Counted from the stretch's first letter, positions 18,429-27,295 are shown. The stretch: DNA of 64,000 bases from Chitinophaga filiformis (GCF_023100805.1 NZ_CP095855.1:8163001-8227000), one strand, 5' to 3'. The notes: generated from the letters alone by a model not told the origin. Program-made: numbers and translations.

Positions 18429-18792
18429 AACCAGGATCGAACGGATCAGGAAACCGGAGAGATGACATATTTTGGGCCGGTCACTATTCCTGATACTTCA
18501 TTCCTGACTGACACAGATCTGTGATGCACTAAATATTTTGAAAAAGTAGATTAGCAGCTAGTAACGTATTGAAATAAAATCAGGACATACTACGAAGAAA
18601 ATCAATGCTTTATCGACTTATCTAATATAGGATTTTCCTGTAAGCTTCCACACATCTGCATATCAGCTTATCATCCCGTCGTTTCGCACGTTCTTTTTTG
18701 TATTTTCGCGAATCAAGTTCTAAACCCTCTACCTTTCCACGGAATGGGATATGGCCAGGAATGCAACATAAATCAAGTATTAAAATTTTTGT
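18429..18792 (+). promoter_or_regulatory. zapA-rny intergenic region: hairpin and rny promoter
   Basis: After zapA, ATCAGGAA-ACCGG (18445-18457) can pair with CCGGT (18477-18481) and TTCCTGAT (18487-18494), giving a bulged hairpin without a T-tract. Further on, GTATTTTCGCG near 18700 resembles a TAnnTTTG promoter and would give rny a leader of roughly 90 nt. No protein is apparent. zapA is often followed by 6S RNA in other phyla, but I cannot recognise its fold here. Confidence 0.4.
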
Positions 18793-20358
18793 ATGGAAGT
18801 TACTTTAATGTCGACAATAGCTGCAGTGGTGGCATTGATCATAGGTATTTTGTTAGGTAAGGTGATTTTTGCCAAGAACACTCAACATAAAATACAGGAG
18901 GCAGAATTACAGGCACAGAAAATAGTATCCGAAGCACAACTTACCGCAGAAAACCTCAAGAAGGACCGCCTGCTGGAAGCAAAAGAAAAATTCCTCCAGC
19001 TGAAAAGTGAGCACGAGAAAGAAGTTTTACAACGTAACCAGAAAATAGCAGATTCAGAGAACCGCATCAAACAGAAGGAACAGACGCTGAACCAGAAGAC
19101 GGAGAATCTTCAGAAACAGATGCAGGAAAATGAGGCGATCAAGGAAAACCTCAACCGCCAGATGGAACTGGTTGCTATAAAACGTACCGAGCTGGAAAAA
19201 CACCAGGAAGAGCACATCCGCCGCCTGGAAAAAGTAGCGGCCCTGACAGCAGAGGAAGCACGCCACCAACTCATCGAAAGCCTGAAGGAAGAAGCCCGCT
19301 CACAGGCACTTGCACACATCCAGGAAATTATCGAAGACGCCAAACTGAAGGCAAACAAAGAAGCTAAAAAGATCATCATACAGTCCATCCAGCGTACTGC
19401 TGCCGAGCAGACCATTGAGAACGCTATCACTGTGTTCAACCTGGAAAGTGACGAGATCAAAGGTCAGATCATTGGTCGTGAAGGCCGCAACATCCGTGCT
19501 ATCGAAGCAGCAACCGGTGTTGACCTGATCGTGGACGATACCCCGGAGGCTATCGTACTGTCTTCCTTCGATCCATTACGCCGCGAGATTGCCCGTTTGT
19601 CCCTGCAACGCCTGGTACAGGACGGCCGTATCCACCCTGCGCGTATCGAAGAGGTAGTAGAAAAGACCAAGAAACAACTGGAAGAACAGGTAATGGATAT
19701 CGGGGAAAGAACCGTGATCGAGCTGGGTATCCATGGCTTACATAAAGAACTGGTACGCTTGGTAGGTAAAATGCGTTTCCGTTCCTCTTATGGTCAGAAC
19801 CTGCTGATGCACTCCAAAGAAACAGCTAACCTTTGTGCTGTAATGGCGGCAGAACTGGGCCTGAACCCTAAACTGGCAAAACGCGCCGGTCTGCTGCATG
19901 ACATTGGTAAAGTACCTGATGAAGAAACTGAACTGAGCCATGCCCTGCTGGGAGCGAAGCTGGCTGAGAAATATGGTGAGCATGCTGCTGTAGTAAATGC
20001 TATCGGCGCCCACCACGATGAAATGGAAATGCAATACGTGATCTCTCCTATCGTACAGGCTTGTGACGCCATCAGCGGCGCACGTCCCGGTGCACGTCGT
20101 GAGATCATGCAGAGCTACCTGCAACGTATCAAAGACCTGGAAAACCTGGCCCTCGCCCATGATGGTGTGGAAAAGGCTTATGCAATCCAGGCCGGCCGCG
20201 AACTGCGCGTGATCGTTGAAAGTGATAAAGTAACCGATAATGACGCTGACCGTCTGTCTTTCGAGATCGCTAACAAGATCCAGACTGAAATGCAGTACCC
20301 TGGTCAGATCAAAGTAACCGTGATCCGTGAGAAACGTGCTGTAAACGTAGCTCGCTAA
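18793..20358 (+). CDS. rny: Ribonuclease Y
   Basis: A membrane-anchored endoribonuclease that starts mRNA turnover. The order is: one N-terminal transmembrane helix (IAAVVALIIGILLGKVIFA, about residues 9-28); a long charged coiled coil to about residue 200; a KH RNA-binding domain (IKGQIIGREGRNIRAIEAAT); and a metal-dependent HD domain with His368-Asp369 in GLLHDIGKVPDEETELSHAL. The length of 521 fits the family. It ends with a strong terminator 25 bp downstream and has its own probable promoter in the preceding gap. Confidence 0.96.
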   Translation: MEVTLMSTIAAVVALIIGILLGKVIFAKNTQHKIQEAELQAQKIVSEAQLTAENLKKDRLLEAKEKFLQLKSEHEKEVLQRNQKIADSENRIKQKEQTLNQKTENLQKQMQENEAIKENLNRQMELVAIKRTELEKHQEEHIRRLEKVAALTAEEARHQLIESLKEEARSQALAHIQEIIEDAKLKANKEAKKIIIQSIQRTAAEQTIENAITVFNLESDEIKGQIIGREGRNIRAIEAATGVDLIVDDTPEAIVLSSFDPLRREIARLSLQRLVQDGRIHPARIEEVVEKTKKQLEEQVMDIGERTVIELGIHGLHKELVRLVGKMRFRSSYGQNLLMHSKETANLCAVMAAELGLNPKLAKRAGLLHDIGKVPDEETELSHALLGAKLAEKYGEHAAVVNAIGAHHDEMEMQYVISPIVQACDAISGARPGARREIMQSYLQRIKDLENLALAHDGVEKAYAIQAGRELRVIVESDKVTDNDADRLSFEIANKIQTEMQYPGQIKVTVIREKRAVNVAR

Positions 20359-20382
20359 ACCGGCAACTGTATAACCTAATTT

Positions 20383-20420
20383 AAAAGGCGTCCTGAAAAC
20401 AGGGCGCCTTTTTTATTTTT
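20383..20420 (+). terminator. Intrinsic terminator of rny
   Basis: AAAAGGCGTCCTG (20383-20395) pairs with CAGGGCGCCTTTT (20400-20412) around an AAAA loop, with one U-G pair, and is followed by a T-rich run. Confidence 0.92.
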
Positions 20421-20476
20421 AGTTTCTTACATTTAAGTTCCACGTATTCATTTAGCTTATAAAACCGTTCTGAAAA

Positions 20477-21076
20477 ATGAAAAGACTCCTTTTGTTAGCT
20501 GCCGTCCTCTTCATAGGCAGCCCTCTCCTCTTCGCACAAAAACAGTCCCTCTTCAATGGTAAAGACCTTGAAGGCTGGAAGATCTACGGTACCGAAAAAT
20601 GGTACGTGGAAGACGGGACACTGGTCTGTGAAAGCGGCCCTGATAAGGAATATGGCTACCTGGCCACCAACCAGTCGTTCAAAGATTTTGAACTGACCCT
20701 CCAATTCAAACAGGAAGCTGACGGTAACAGCGGCGTATTCTTCCACTCTTCCATTGAAGGCACAAAGATCACCGGCTGGCAGGCGGAAGTAGCGCCCAAA
20801 GGGAAACACACCGGAGGCATATACGAATCCTACGGCCGCGGCTGGCTGATCCAGCCGGCAGCCGATAAAGAGCAGTACCTGAAAGAGGGGGAATGGAACA
20901 CCATGAAAGTGATCGTCAAAGGAGATAAGGTGAGCACCTTCCTCAATGGCCATGAAATGATCCAGCTCACAGACGATAAGATCGGCGCTGCCAATGGGCA
21001 GATCGCACTCCAGATCCATTCCGGCGGAGGGATCAGGGTAAGATGGAAGGATATTTCAATTACCAGTCTCGACTAA
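20477..21076 (+). CDS. DUF1080 protein (3-keto-disaccharide hydrolase family)
   Basis: A 199-residue secreted protein with signal peptide MKRLLLLAAVLFIGSPLLFA and one DUF1080 beta-jelly-roll. The usual opening is present (SLFNGKDLEGWKIYGTEKWY), then DFELTLQFKQEADGNSGVFF, GWQAEVAPKGKHTGGIYESY, LKEGEWNTMKVIVKGDKVST and the closing QIALQIHSGGGIRVRWKDI. Family members act on 3-keto-glycosides made by oxidoreductases. It stands alone between two terminators, distant from the other DUF1080 genes here, so its substrate is unknown. Confidence 0.88.
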   Translation: MKRLLLLAAVLFIGSPLLFAQKQSLFNGKDLEGWKIYGTEKWYVEDGTLVCESGPDKEYGYLATNQSFKDFELTLQFKQEADGNSGVFFHSSIEGTKITGWQAEVAPKGKHTGGIYESYGRGWLIQPAADKEQYLKEGEWNTMKVIVKGDKVSTFLNGHEMIQLTDDKIGAANGQIALQIHSGGGIRVRWKDISITSLD

Positions 21077-21118
21077 ATAAGGGTACTACATTGATGCATT
21101 TAATCAATGCCCTCCATC

Positions 21119-21167
21119 AACTGCGGTGAAGCATTTTTCAGGAAGTGTTTCACCGCAGTTTTTATTA
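21119..21167 (+). terminator. Intrinsic terminator of the DUF1080 gene
   Basis: AACTGCGGTGAA (from 21119) pairs with TTTCACCGCAGTT ending near 21161, and TTTATT follows. Confidence 0.85.
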
Positions 21168-21193
21168 CTGCGGATGCCTGTAAACGGTACCCA

Positions 21194-21353
21194 TCTCCCG
21201 GCGGCAGTGATGACCTACCCATTATTATGCTCAGCCAGGAATACCTGCTTAACTTCTCTGTATATATCATTTCCCCGTCTCCCGCGGGCAGTGATACTCT
21301 TCCGTACTATTTGGCGAATGTTAATGTTCAATCAGGAATACCTGCGTAACTTC
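21194..21353. repeat. Imperfect duplicated element upstream of the purine phosphorylase gene
   Basis: Two two-part copies. TCTCCCGGCGGCAGTGAT (21194) is followed 42 bp from its start by CAGGAATACCTGC plus TTAACTTC. TCTCCCGCGGGCAGTGAT (21278) is followed 55 bp from its start by CAGGAATACCTGC plus GTAACTTC. CAGG-AATA-CCTG is itself an inverted repeat. The remainder of the 21168-21396 gap has no gene. Confidence 0.6.
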
Positions 21354-21396
21354 GCCGCTGTCTAACCGTAATTAATAATTCGTAACTGATAAAACC

Positions 21397-22209
21397 ATGC
21401 TTCAACAGCAAATAAAAGACGTAGCAGCCTTTCTGAAAGACCTCCAGCCGGCCCGTGTAGGCATCGTACTGGGAACAGGACTTGGTCAGTTGGTGAACCA
21501 TATTAAGATACAGAAAAGCATCCCTTATAACCAGATCCCCCATTTCCCTGAATCTACAGTGGAATCGCACAAGGGGCAACTGATATACGGTCATATCGGC
21601 GATACTCCTGTTATTGCCCTGCAGGGCAGATTCCATTATTACGAAGGCTACACTATGCAACAGATCACCTTCCCGGTGCGCGTCATGAAGGCCCTGGGCA
21701 TTCAGCACCTGCTGCTCAGCAATGCGGCCGGTGGTATTAATAAAGCCTATTCCAAAGGCGACCTGGTGTTGCTGGACGATCATATCAATCTTCAGACAGA
21801 CAATCCGCTCCGGGGCCTTAACTCCCCCGATTTCGGCCCCCGTTTCCCTGATATGAGCCGGCCTTACGACCCGGTGCTGGGCGAGGCATTATTGGCAGCA
21901 GCAGCTACCCTTGGCCATAAAATGCATACCAATGGAGTATACGCGGCAGTTACAGGCCCTAATCTCGAGACGAGGGCAGAATACCGTTACCTGCGTACTA
22001 TCGGCGCTGATATCGTCGGTATGAGCACCGTACCGGAAGTAATTGTGGCAAACCAGCTGCAATTGCCCTGTGCCACCGTTTCCGTGATCACAGATGAATG
22101 CGATCCTGACAACCTGCACCCGGTGTCTATTGAAGAGATCATCGCTGTGGCGGGTACTGCCGATAAAAAGCTGAGTGCGATCTTTGCAGCGGTTGTGAGC
22201 AAGTTATAA
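21397..22209 (+). CDS. punA: Purine nucleoside phosphorylase (trimeric type)
   Basis: This cleaves inosine and guanosine with phosphate to free base and ribose-1-phosphate for purine salvage. Family-2 motifs are present in order: phosphate loop GIVLGTGLGQLVNHI, SHKGQLIYGHIG, the His/Tyr-rich QGRFHYYEGYTMQQITFPVR, SNAAGGINKAYSKGDLVLL, YAAVTGPNLETRAEYRYLR, and MSTVPEVIVANQLQLPCATV with the purine-contacting region. The length of 270 is typical of the homotrimeric enzyme. It is a cytosolic single-gene unit ending at a strong terminator. Confidence 0.94.
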   Translation: MLQQQIKDVAAFLKDLQPARVGIVLGTGLGQLVNHIKIQKSIPYNQIPHFPESTVESHKGQLIYGHIGDTPVIALQGRFHYYEGYTMQQITFPVRVMKALGIQHLLLSNAAGGINKAYSKGDLVLLDDHINLQTDNPLRGLNSPDFGPRFPDMSRPYDPVLGEALLAAAATLGHKMHTNGVYAAVTGPNLETRAEYRYLRTIGADIVGMSTVPEVIVANQLQLPCATVSVITDECDPDNLHPVSIEEIIAVAGTADKKLSAIFAAVVSKL

Positions 22210-22229
22210 TCGTTATTTAGATAATAAAG

Positions 22230-22263
22230 CCCCTTATAGTTTCCGCAACTATAAGGGGTTTTG
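22230..22263 (+). terminator. Intrinsic terminator of punA
   Basis: CCCCTTATAGTT (22230-22241) pairs with AACTATAAGGGG (22247-22258), loop TCCGC, followed by TTTTG. Confidence 0.92.
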
Positions 22264-22272
22264 TTTGTTTAT

Positions 22273-22323
22273 CCGACAGCGATGCTCCGAAGCCGGACAA
22301 CGATGTATTAAAACCGGACAGTT
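22273..22323. repeat. Three 20-21-bp phased repeats upstream of the permease gene
   Basis: CCGACAGCGATG (22273), CCGGACAACGATG (22293) and CCGGACAGTT (22314) recur every 20-21 bp, two helical turns, about 100 bp before the permease start. The arrangement suggests a binding array for a regulator. Confidence 0.55.
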
Positions 22324-22419
22324 TAGAACATATTAACATACTTATTCTCCTGATGAATTTTGGATTATAGCCTGGCATCTTCTTAGTGAAACTGTTAATT
22401 GGCTTCAAACACATGTCAC

Positions 22420-24852
22420 ATGCTTAACAACTTTCTCAGGATTGCTATACGGCATATCACGCGAAATAAGGCCTTCTCATTTATCAACATTGCCGGTTTT
22501 GCTATAGGATTAGCCACCTGTTTGCTGATCATGTTATATATCCTTGATGAGCACCGTTATGATAAACACCAGGAATATGGTGACAGGAGTTATCGTATTG
22601 CCTACTTAAATAATAAAGGAGAAAAGTGGGTAGCCGCATCGGCACCACTGGCATTTGGCATCAAAGATGCCTTACCGGAAGTGGAACAGGTAAGCAGGTT
22701 GCTGACATTTCCCGATATTGCCAGGATGCTGTTGCAGTATAAGGATGGTACGCAACAAAAGCAGCTATTTGAATCAAATGGCTATTATGTTGATTCTACA
22801 TTCTTTCAGATACTGAGCTACAAATTTATCTATGGCAATGCACTAACTGCGTTAAATAACCCCAATAGTCTCGTCATCTGTGAAGATATAGCCCATAAAT
22901 TTTTCGGTCATGTAAATCCTGTAGGGAAACAGATCAACGTCAATACTCCGTTTGGACCGTTCAACTACACCGTAACAGGAGTTTTTGAGAGTAAAACAAG
23001 CAAGTCGCACATTCCTGGCCGGTATTTTCTTTCCATGCGAAATAATGATACCTGGAACTGGGTACGGCAGCAAACCAGTTGGATTGGCAATAGTGTTTTC
23101 TATACCTATGTGAAACTGAAAAAAGGAACAGATGCAAAACACTTTGAAGCAAAGCTGCAGTCGTTCTTTAATGAAAAAACTGCAGCCGACATGAAAGCAG
23201 CAGGATTTTCCCTGACCCTGTATCTACAGCCGGTGCCGGATATTTATCTTCACTCCTCCGCCGCAAATGAGATTGGGGCCAACGGCAATATCATTTATTT
23301 ATACATACTTGGCTCTATCGCTGTATTTATACTTGTTATTGCTTGTGTTAACTTCATGAATCTCTCCACGGCATCTGCTGAGAAAAGGGCGAGAGAAGTG
23401 GGCATGAGAAAAGTATTAGGCGCAGGAAAAGGAGCACTGATACGACAGTTTATCGGAGAGTCTTTTCTTATGAGCCTCCTGGCACTGATACTCGCCCTCG
23501 TACTTGTTTTTACGCTGTTACCGTATTTCAATATACTTGCCCAAAAAGAAATCAGCCTGTTCGATAATCCCTACCTTTTGTTATGGATTATTGTCCTTAC
23601 TATTACATCAGGACTATTTGCAGGAGCATATCCCGCCTTCTATTTATCAGCTTTCAACCCCGTATCAGTATTAAAGGGAAAAGTACTCAACAATTTCTCT
23701 GCGGTAGCTATCCGGAAAGGACTCGTAATATTTCAGTTTACCATTTCGATCTGCCTTATTTTCGCTGCCATCGTCATCAGGCAACAGCTTCATTATCTCA
23801 AAAATCAACCGCTCGGCTTCCGTAAAGAACAACAGTTAATTTTGCCACTTGGACAAGCATTCCTGAATAGCGAGGTACACTACTCTTCACTAAAGAATGA
23901 ACTGACAGGATACCCACAAATAAAATCTATCTCCAGTGGTTCCGTCTACCCCGGCACTTCCGCCATGAGTGATATGCTGTTCTACCCTGAAGGCGGCTCT
24001 AAAAGCGATATTGTAGACATACATCTGGCAACGGTAGAAAAAGACTATATAGAAACATTGGGATTCCAGGTGTTGAATGGGAGAACATTCTCAAAGGATT
24101 TTCCTGCCGATTCTACCAGTATCATCCTCAATGAAACTGCTGTGAAAGCACTGGGATATACGACAGCCAATGCCGTTGGCAGGAAGATACACTATGATTT
24201 TGGTCAATTCCGTGATGCGAGAACAATTGTTGGTGTTGTAAAAGACTTCAACTTTGAAAGCCTCCACAACCCTATCCAGCCATATGGCTTTACCACTAAC
24301 ACTTTTGGAAGTCCTTACAATTATGTCATTGTCAGCGCTGTTACTGACAATTACACAGATCTTCTTCAAAAGATCAGACAGGTTTGGGAGAAATTACACC
24401 CGGCTATCCCCCTTGAGTATTCCTTCCTGGATCAGGACTTCCAGCGCAATTATCAGAAAGAGCGACACGCTTTCGGGATCATCTCCTATTTTACTATCAT
24501 TGCTATCTTCATTGCCTGCCTGGGCCTGTTTGGACTGACGATCTTTTCCGCAGAACAAAGAAAGCGGGAGATAGGTATACGAAAAGTACTGGGTGCTTCT
24601 GCCAGGAACGTAGTGGTATTACTCTCAAGAGATTTCATACGGCTGGTACTGATTGCCTTTCTGATCGCATCTCCCCTGGCCTGGTATGCAATGGACAAAT
24701 GGTTGAGTGAGTTTGCTTTCCATATACAGATAAGCTGGTTAACCTTTCTTGCTGCCGGCATGTTGGCCATCTTTATTGCATTGCTGACGGTAAGCTCACA
24801 AGCAGCAAAAGCAGCTTTGACCAACCCGGTGAAAACATTGAAAGCAGAATAA
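22420..24852 (+). CDS. FtsX/MacB-like ABC transporter permease
   Basis: An 810-residue inner-membrane protein with a duplicated FtsX architecture. It has an N-terminal helix (SFINIAGFAIGLATCLLIML), a large periplasmic MacB-type domain, three or four helices around residues 285-430 (IYLYILGSIAVFILVIACVN), a second periplasmic domain, and three C-terminal helices. The FtsX signatures ASAEKRAREVGMRKVLGAGK and FSAEQRKREIGIRKVLGASA appear in each half. Such Bacteroidota permeases work with a separate ABC ATPase in mechanotransmission or export, but no ATPase gene is next to it here. I chose the ATG at 22420 (MLNNFLRIAIRHI); a TTG 21 bp upstream is in frame. A phased repeat array lies upstream. Confidence 0.92.
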   Translation: MLNNFLRIAIRHITRNKAFSFINIAGFAIGLATCLLIMLYILDEHRYDKHQEYGDRSYRIAYLNNKGEKWVAASAPLAFGIKDALPEVEQVSRLLTFPDIARMLLQYKDGTQQKQLFESNGYYVDSTFFQILSYKFIYGNALTALNNPNSLVICEDIAHKFFGHVNPVGKQINVNTPFGPFNYTVTGVFESKTSKSHIPGRYFLSMRNNDTWNWVRQQTSWIGNSVFYTYVKLKKGTDAKHFEAKLQSFFNEKTAADMKAAGFSLTLYLQPVPDIYLHSSAANEIGANGNIIYLYILGSIAVFILVIACVNFMNLSTASAEKRAREVGMRKVLGAGKGALIRQFIGESFLMSLLALILALVLVFTLLPYFNILAQKEISLFDNPYLLLWIIVLTITSGLFAGAYPAFYLSAFNPVSVLKGKVLNNFSAVAIRKGLVIFQFTISICLIFAAIVIRQQLHYLKNQPLGFRKEQQLILPLGQAFLNSEVHYSSLKNELTGYPQIKSISSGSVYPGTSAMSDMLFYPEGGSKSDIVDIHLATVEKDYIETLGFQVLNGRTFSKDFPADSTSIILNETAVKALGYTTANAVGRKIHYDFGQFRDARTIVGVVKDFNFESLHNPIQPYGFTTNTFGSPYNYVIVSAVTDNYTDLLQKIRQVWEKLHPAIPLEYSFLDQDFQRNYQKERHAFGIISYFTIIAIFIACLGLFGLTIFSAEQRKREIGIRKVLGASARNVVVLLSRDFIRLVLIAFLIASPLAWYAMDKWLSEFAFHIQISWLTFLAAGMLAIFIALLTVSSQAAKAALTNPVKTLKAE

Positions 24853-24871
24853 TTTATCAGCATACATAATT

Positions 24872-24912
24872 AAAAAGCCGGTCATTGCGCATGTAGCAAT
24901 GACCGGCTTTTT
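24872..24912. terminator. Bidirectional terminator between the permease and scpB
   Basis: A perfect 17-bp stem, AAAAAGCCGGTCATTGC (24872-24888) with its complement (24896-24912), has A/T runs at both ends and serves the convergent genes. Confidence 0.93.
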
Positions 24913-24925
24913 AATATCTGATTAT

Positions 24926-26260
24926 CTATTTTCTGTCGTCGTCATCTTCATCATCCTCCTCATCTTCGAAGCCACCGTCTTTATAAAAATCTTCATCATC
25001 TACCTCTTCTTCTTTACCATTACCCGCTTCATCGTCTTCTACATCCTCATCATCCTCCTCGTCTTCATCCTCATCGAAGTCTTCGTCTTCCTCTTCGTCG
25101 TCCTCGTCCTCGTCATCATCTTCATCTTCATCTTCATCATCATCTTCTTCTTCTTCTTCTTCAAATTCATCGTCTTCATCATCTCCATCCTCCTCATCAT
25201 CTGATTCATCGTCTTCGTCGCTGTCCTCATCGTCCTCGAAGTCTTCATCATCATCTTCTTCCTCATCTTCTTCGTCGTCACCTTTAGGGCCCAGGTCTGC
25301 AGCCGCTTCGAGGAAAGCAGCTATATCATCATCTGTCGCCACTACATTATCATCGTCAGCGACAGGGTTCTCCTTTTCCCCGGCTATATTATCCGGAGAT
25401 TCATCCTTTTCATTGTCATCCACAGCCTCCTCATCCACAGCAGGGATATCTTCCACTACCACCGGTACAATCCCCTGTGCAGAAAGATCACTATCCTCAG
25501 CATCTTCCAGGTCTGTCACCGGAACATCTTCATCCACTACGGGAATTTCTTCCTCCACATCCACATGGTGGCCATTGAGCCCGGCCTCATTATCATGCGG
25601 GAGCTCACGTTCAACAAGTTCTCCTGTTTCAGACACGACCATGTTCAGGCCATCTTCGTCCGGAGATTCAGTATTGCCATCAATGCCTACAAGCGTAGGT
25701 TGAATACCTTCATCGTCAAATACTTCCTTCAGTTTCGGCAGGTCTTTAGGAGAGTTCAGGCCGAAATAATCCATAAAGGCCTTGGAAGTAGAATACAGAA
25801 GCGGCTTACCGGGCAGCGTTTCACTACGACCGGATATCACAATCAATTCTTTCTCAAGGAGTTTCTGAATAGAATAATCAGTACTTACACCGCGGATATG
25901 TTCTATTTCCCCTTTGGAGATCGGCTGCTTGTATGCAACGATCGCCAGGGTTTCCAATGCCGCTGTAGAAAGGCGTTTCAGGAATTTCTCCCCGTTCAGC
26001 TGAGCAACGGTCTGGTAATATTCTTTTTTTGTCAGGAACTGGTAGCCGCCACCGCTTTCCCTTACCTCGAAGGGATAGAATTCAGAGCTGTATTTCTCCT
26101 TGATAGCATCCAGGGCCGTCTCCACCTGTTCCAGTGAGGCACGGTCTTCCAGGAAGGCCAGTGCATTGTTCAACAGATCGAGTATTTCCAGCAGGGGCAA
26201 AGGCCTGTCTGCGGCAAATATCAGTGATTCTATGTGCGGTATGATTTGTGAAAGTTCCAT
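24926..26260 (-). CDS. scpB: Segregation and condensation protein ScpB with very long acidic tail
   Basis: ScpB is a winged-helix dimer that binds the ScpA kleisin in the SMC condensin. Residues 1-190 are a normal ScpB: MELSQIIPHIESLIFAADRP, GGGYQFLTKKEYYQTVAQLN, LSTAALETLAIVAYKQPISK, IEHIRGVSTDYSIQKLLEKE, PLLYSTSKAFMDYFGLNSPK. The usual protein stops near there, but this one continues for about 250 more residues. That part is first a mixed acidic, proline/valine-containing linker, then residues 328-444 where 96 of 117 are Asp or Glu. The tail is presumably disordered. The scpA gene is not adjacent. The coding DNA for the tail is a TCATCATCTTC-like low-complexity run prone to length change. 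Confidence 0.92.
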   Translation of the reverse strand: MELSQIIPHIESLIFAADRPLPLLEILDLLNNALAFLEDRASLEQVETALDAIKEKYSSEFYPFEVRESGGGYQFLTKKEYYQTVAQLNGEKFLKRLSTAALETLAIVAYKQPISKGEIEHIRGVSTDYSIQKLLEKELIVISGRSETLPGKPLLYSTSKAFMDYFGLNSPKDLPKLKEVFDDEGIQPTLVGIDGNTESPDEDGLNMVVSETGELVERELPHDNEAGLNGHHVDVEEEIPVVDEDVPVTDLEDAEDSDLSAQGIVPVVVEDIPAVDEEAVDDNEKDESPDNIAGEKENPVADDDNVVATDDDIAAFLEAAADLGPKGDDEEDEEEDDDEDFEDDEDSDEDDESDDEEDGDDEDDEFEEEEEEDDDEDEDEDDDEDEDDEEEDEDFDEDEDEEDDEDVEDDEAGNGKEEEVDDEDFYKDGGFEDEEDDEDDDDRK

Positions 26261-26313
26261 TATCGGGTTTTTCAGTATTCAGGTGCAGAAGGCCGGAGCC
26301 ATTACCACGCCTG

Positions 26314-26353
26314 TAAAAGAAAAAAGTCAAAGGCCGAAAATACAGCCTTTGAC
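26314..26353 (-). terminator. Intrinsic terminator of atpG
   Basis: In minus-strand RNA GTCAAAGGC (26345-26353) pairs with GCCTTTGAC (26326-26334), followed by a TTTTTTCTTTT tract. Confidence 0.9.
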
Positions 26354-26410
26354 CCTTATGAAGAAATCAAAATATCCTGATGTTAATTCGATGTGTATAA
26401 GTTGCTATGA

Positions 26411-27295
26411 TCAGCCTTCCAATGCTGCAGCACCGCTCACGATCTCAGTCAGTTCGGTTGTAATAGCGGCCTGACGTGCACGGTTGTAAGAGATCTTATA
26501 ACTACGCAGCAGTTCATTCGCATTTTCAGTTGCCTTATCCATTGCGGTCATACGGGCGCCATGTTCAGAAGCGTTAGCATCCAGCATTGCCTTGTACAAC
26601 TGGGTGTTTAGGATCTTAGGCATTAATTCGGCGATCAGGGCTTTCTTCTCAGGCTCGAAGATAAAATCTGCACGGCCTGCGCTCTGATCTGTATTTTCCA
26701 CCCGCGCTACCGGCAGGAATTGCTCAGCTACAAAACGTTGGGTAGCAGCGTTCTTGAATTCGCTATAGATAATTTCTACGGCATCGTAGTTACCGGCGAT
26801 AAAACCTTCCATGGCGAAAGCAGCAGCCTGTTTTACGTGTTCGAAATCCAGGTGAGCGAACAGGTGCCAGAAACTATCGTTCAGTTTATAACCATTCTTT
26901 ACAAAGTGCTCATACCCCTTTTTACCGATAGGCAGTATTTCTACATGGCCTTTGGCAAACTGCTCCTCGTATTTCTCACGGATCACCTGTTTGGTCAGCT
27001 TGATCAGGTTAGAGTTATAAGCTCCACATAATCCCCTGTCAGAAGTGATCACTATCAGCAGCACCTTTTCTACCGGACGTTGAGCGGCCAGCGCCAGATC
27101 AATGCTTCCTTCACTGTTGGAAACAATGTTCTTCAACATTTCCTGCAGTTTCAGCGCATAAGGACGCATCAGCAAGATAGCATCCTGTGCACGACGCAGC
27201 TTGGCAGCACTTACCATTTTCATGGCTTTGGTGATCTGCAGGTTAGACTGTGTTGACTTTATACGGTTGCGAACTTCTTTAAGCTGACCGGACAT
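26411..27295 (-). CDS. atpG: ATP synthase F1 gamma subunit
   Basis: This is the central rotor shaft of F1-ATPase, coupling the membrane ring to the catalytic alpha/beta hexamer. The N-terminal helix MSGQLKEVRNRIKSTQSNLQ, with ITKAMKMVSAAKLRRAQDAI, and the C-terminal helix (ASEHGARMTAMDKATENANE, LLRSYKISYNRARQAAITTE) form the antiparallel coiled-coil shaft. VITSDRGLCGAYNSNLIK is the conserved middle-domain signature. The length of 294 is typical. No other atp gene is in the window: its upstream neighbour is a WG-repeat gene and it has its own promoter and terminator, so it appears detached from the ATP synthase operon. Confidence 0.96.
   Translation of the reverse strand: MSGQLKEVRNRIKSTQSNLQITKAMKMVSAAKLRRAQDAILLMRPYALKLQEMLKNIVSNSEGSIDLALAAQRPVEKVLLIVITSDRGLCGAYNSNLIKLTKQVIREKYEEQFAKGHVEILPIGKKGYEHFVKNGYKLNDSFWHLFAHLDFEHVKQAAAFAMEGFIAGNYDAVEIIYSEFKNAATQRFVAEQFLPVARVENTDQSAGRADFIFEPEKKALIAELMPKILNTQLYKAMLDANASEHGARMTAMDKATENANELLRSYKISYNRARQAAITTELTEIVSGAAALEG

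Noticed and set aside
24899..25204. A 101-residue extremely hydrophobic plus-strand frame that looks like a membrane protein
   Set aside because: It is the antisense of the Asp/Glu-coding repeat of scpB; GAT/GAA/GAG codons read backwards give Ile, Phe, Val and Leu.
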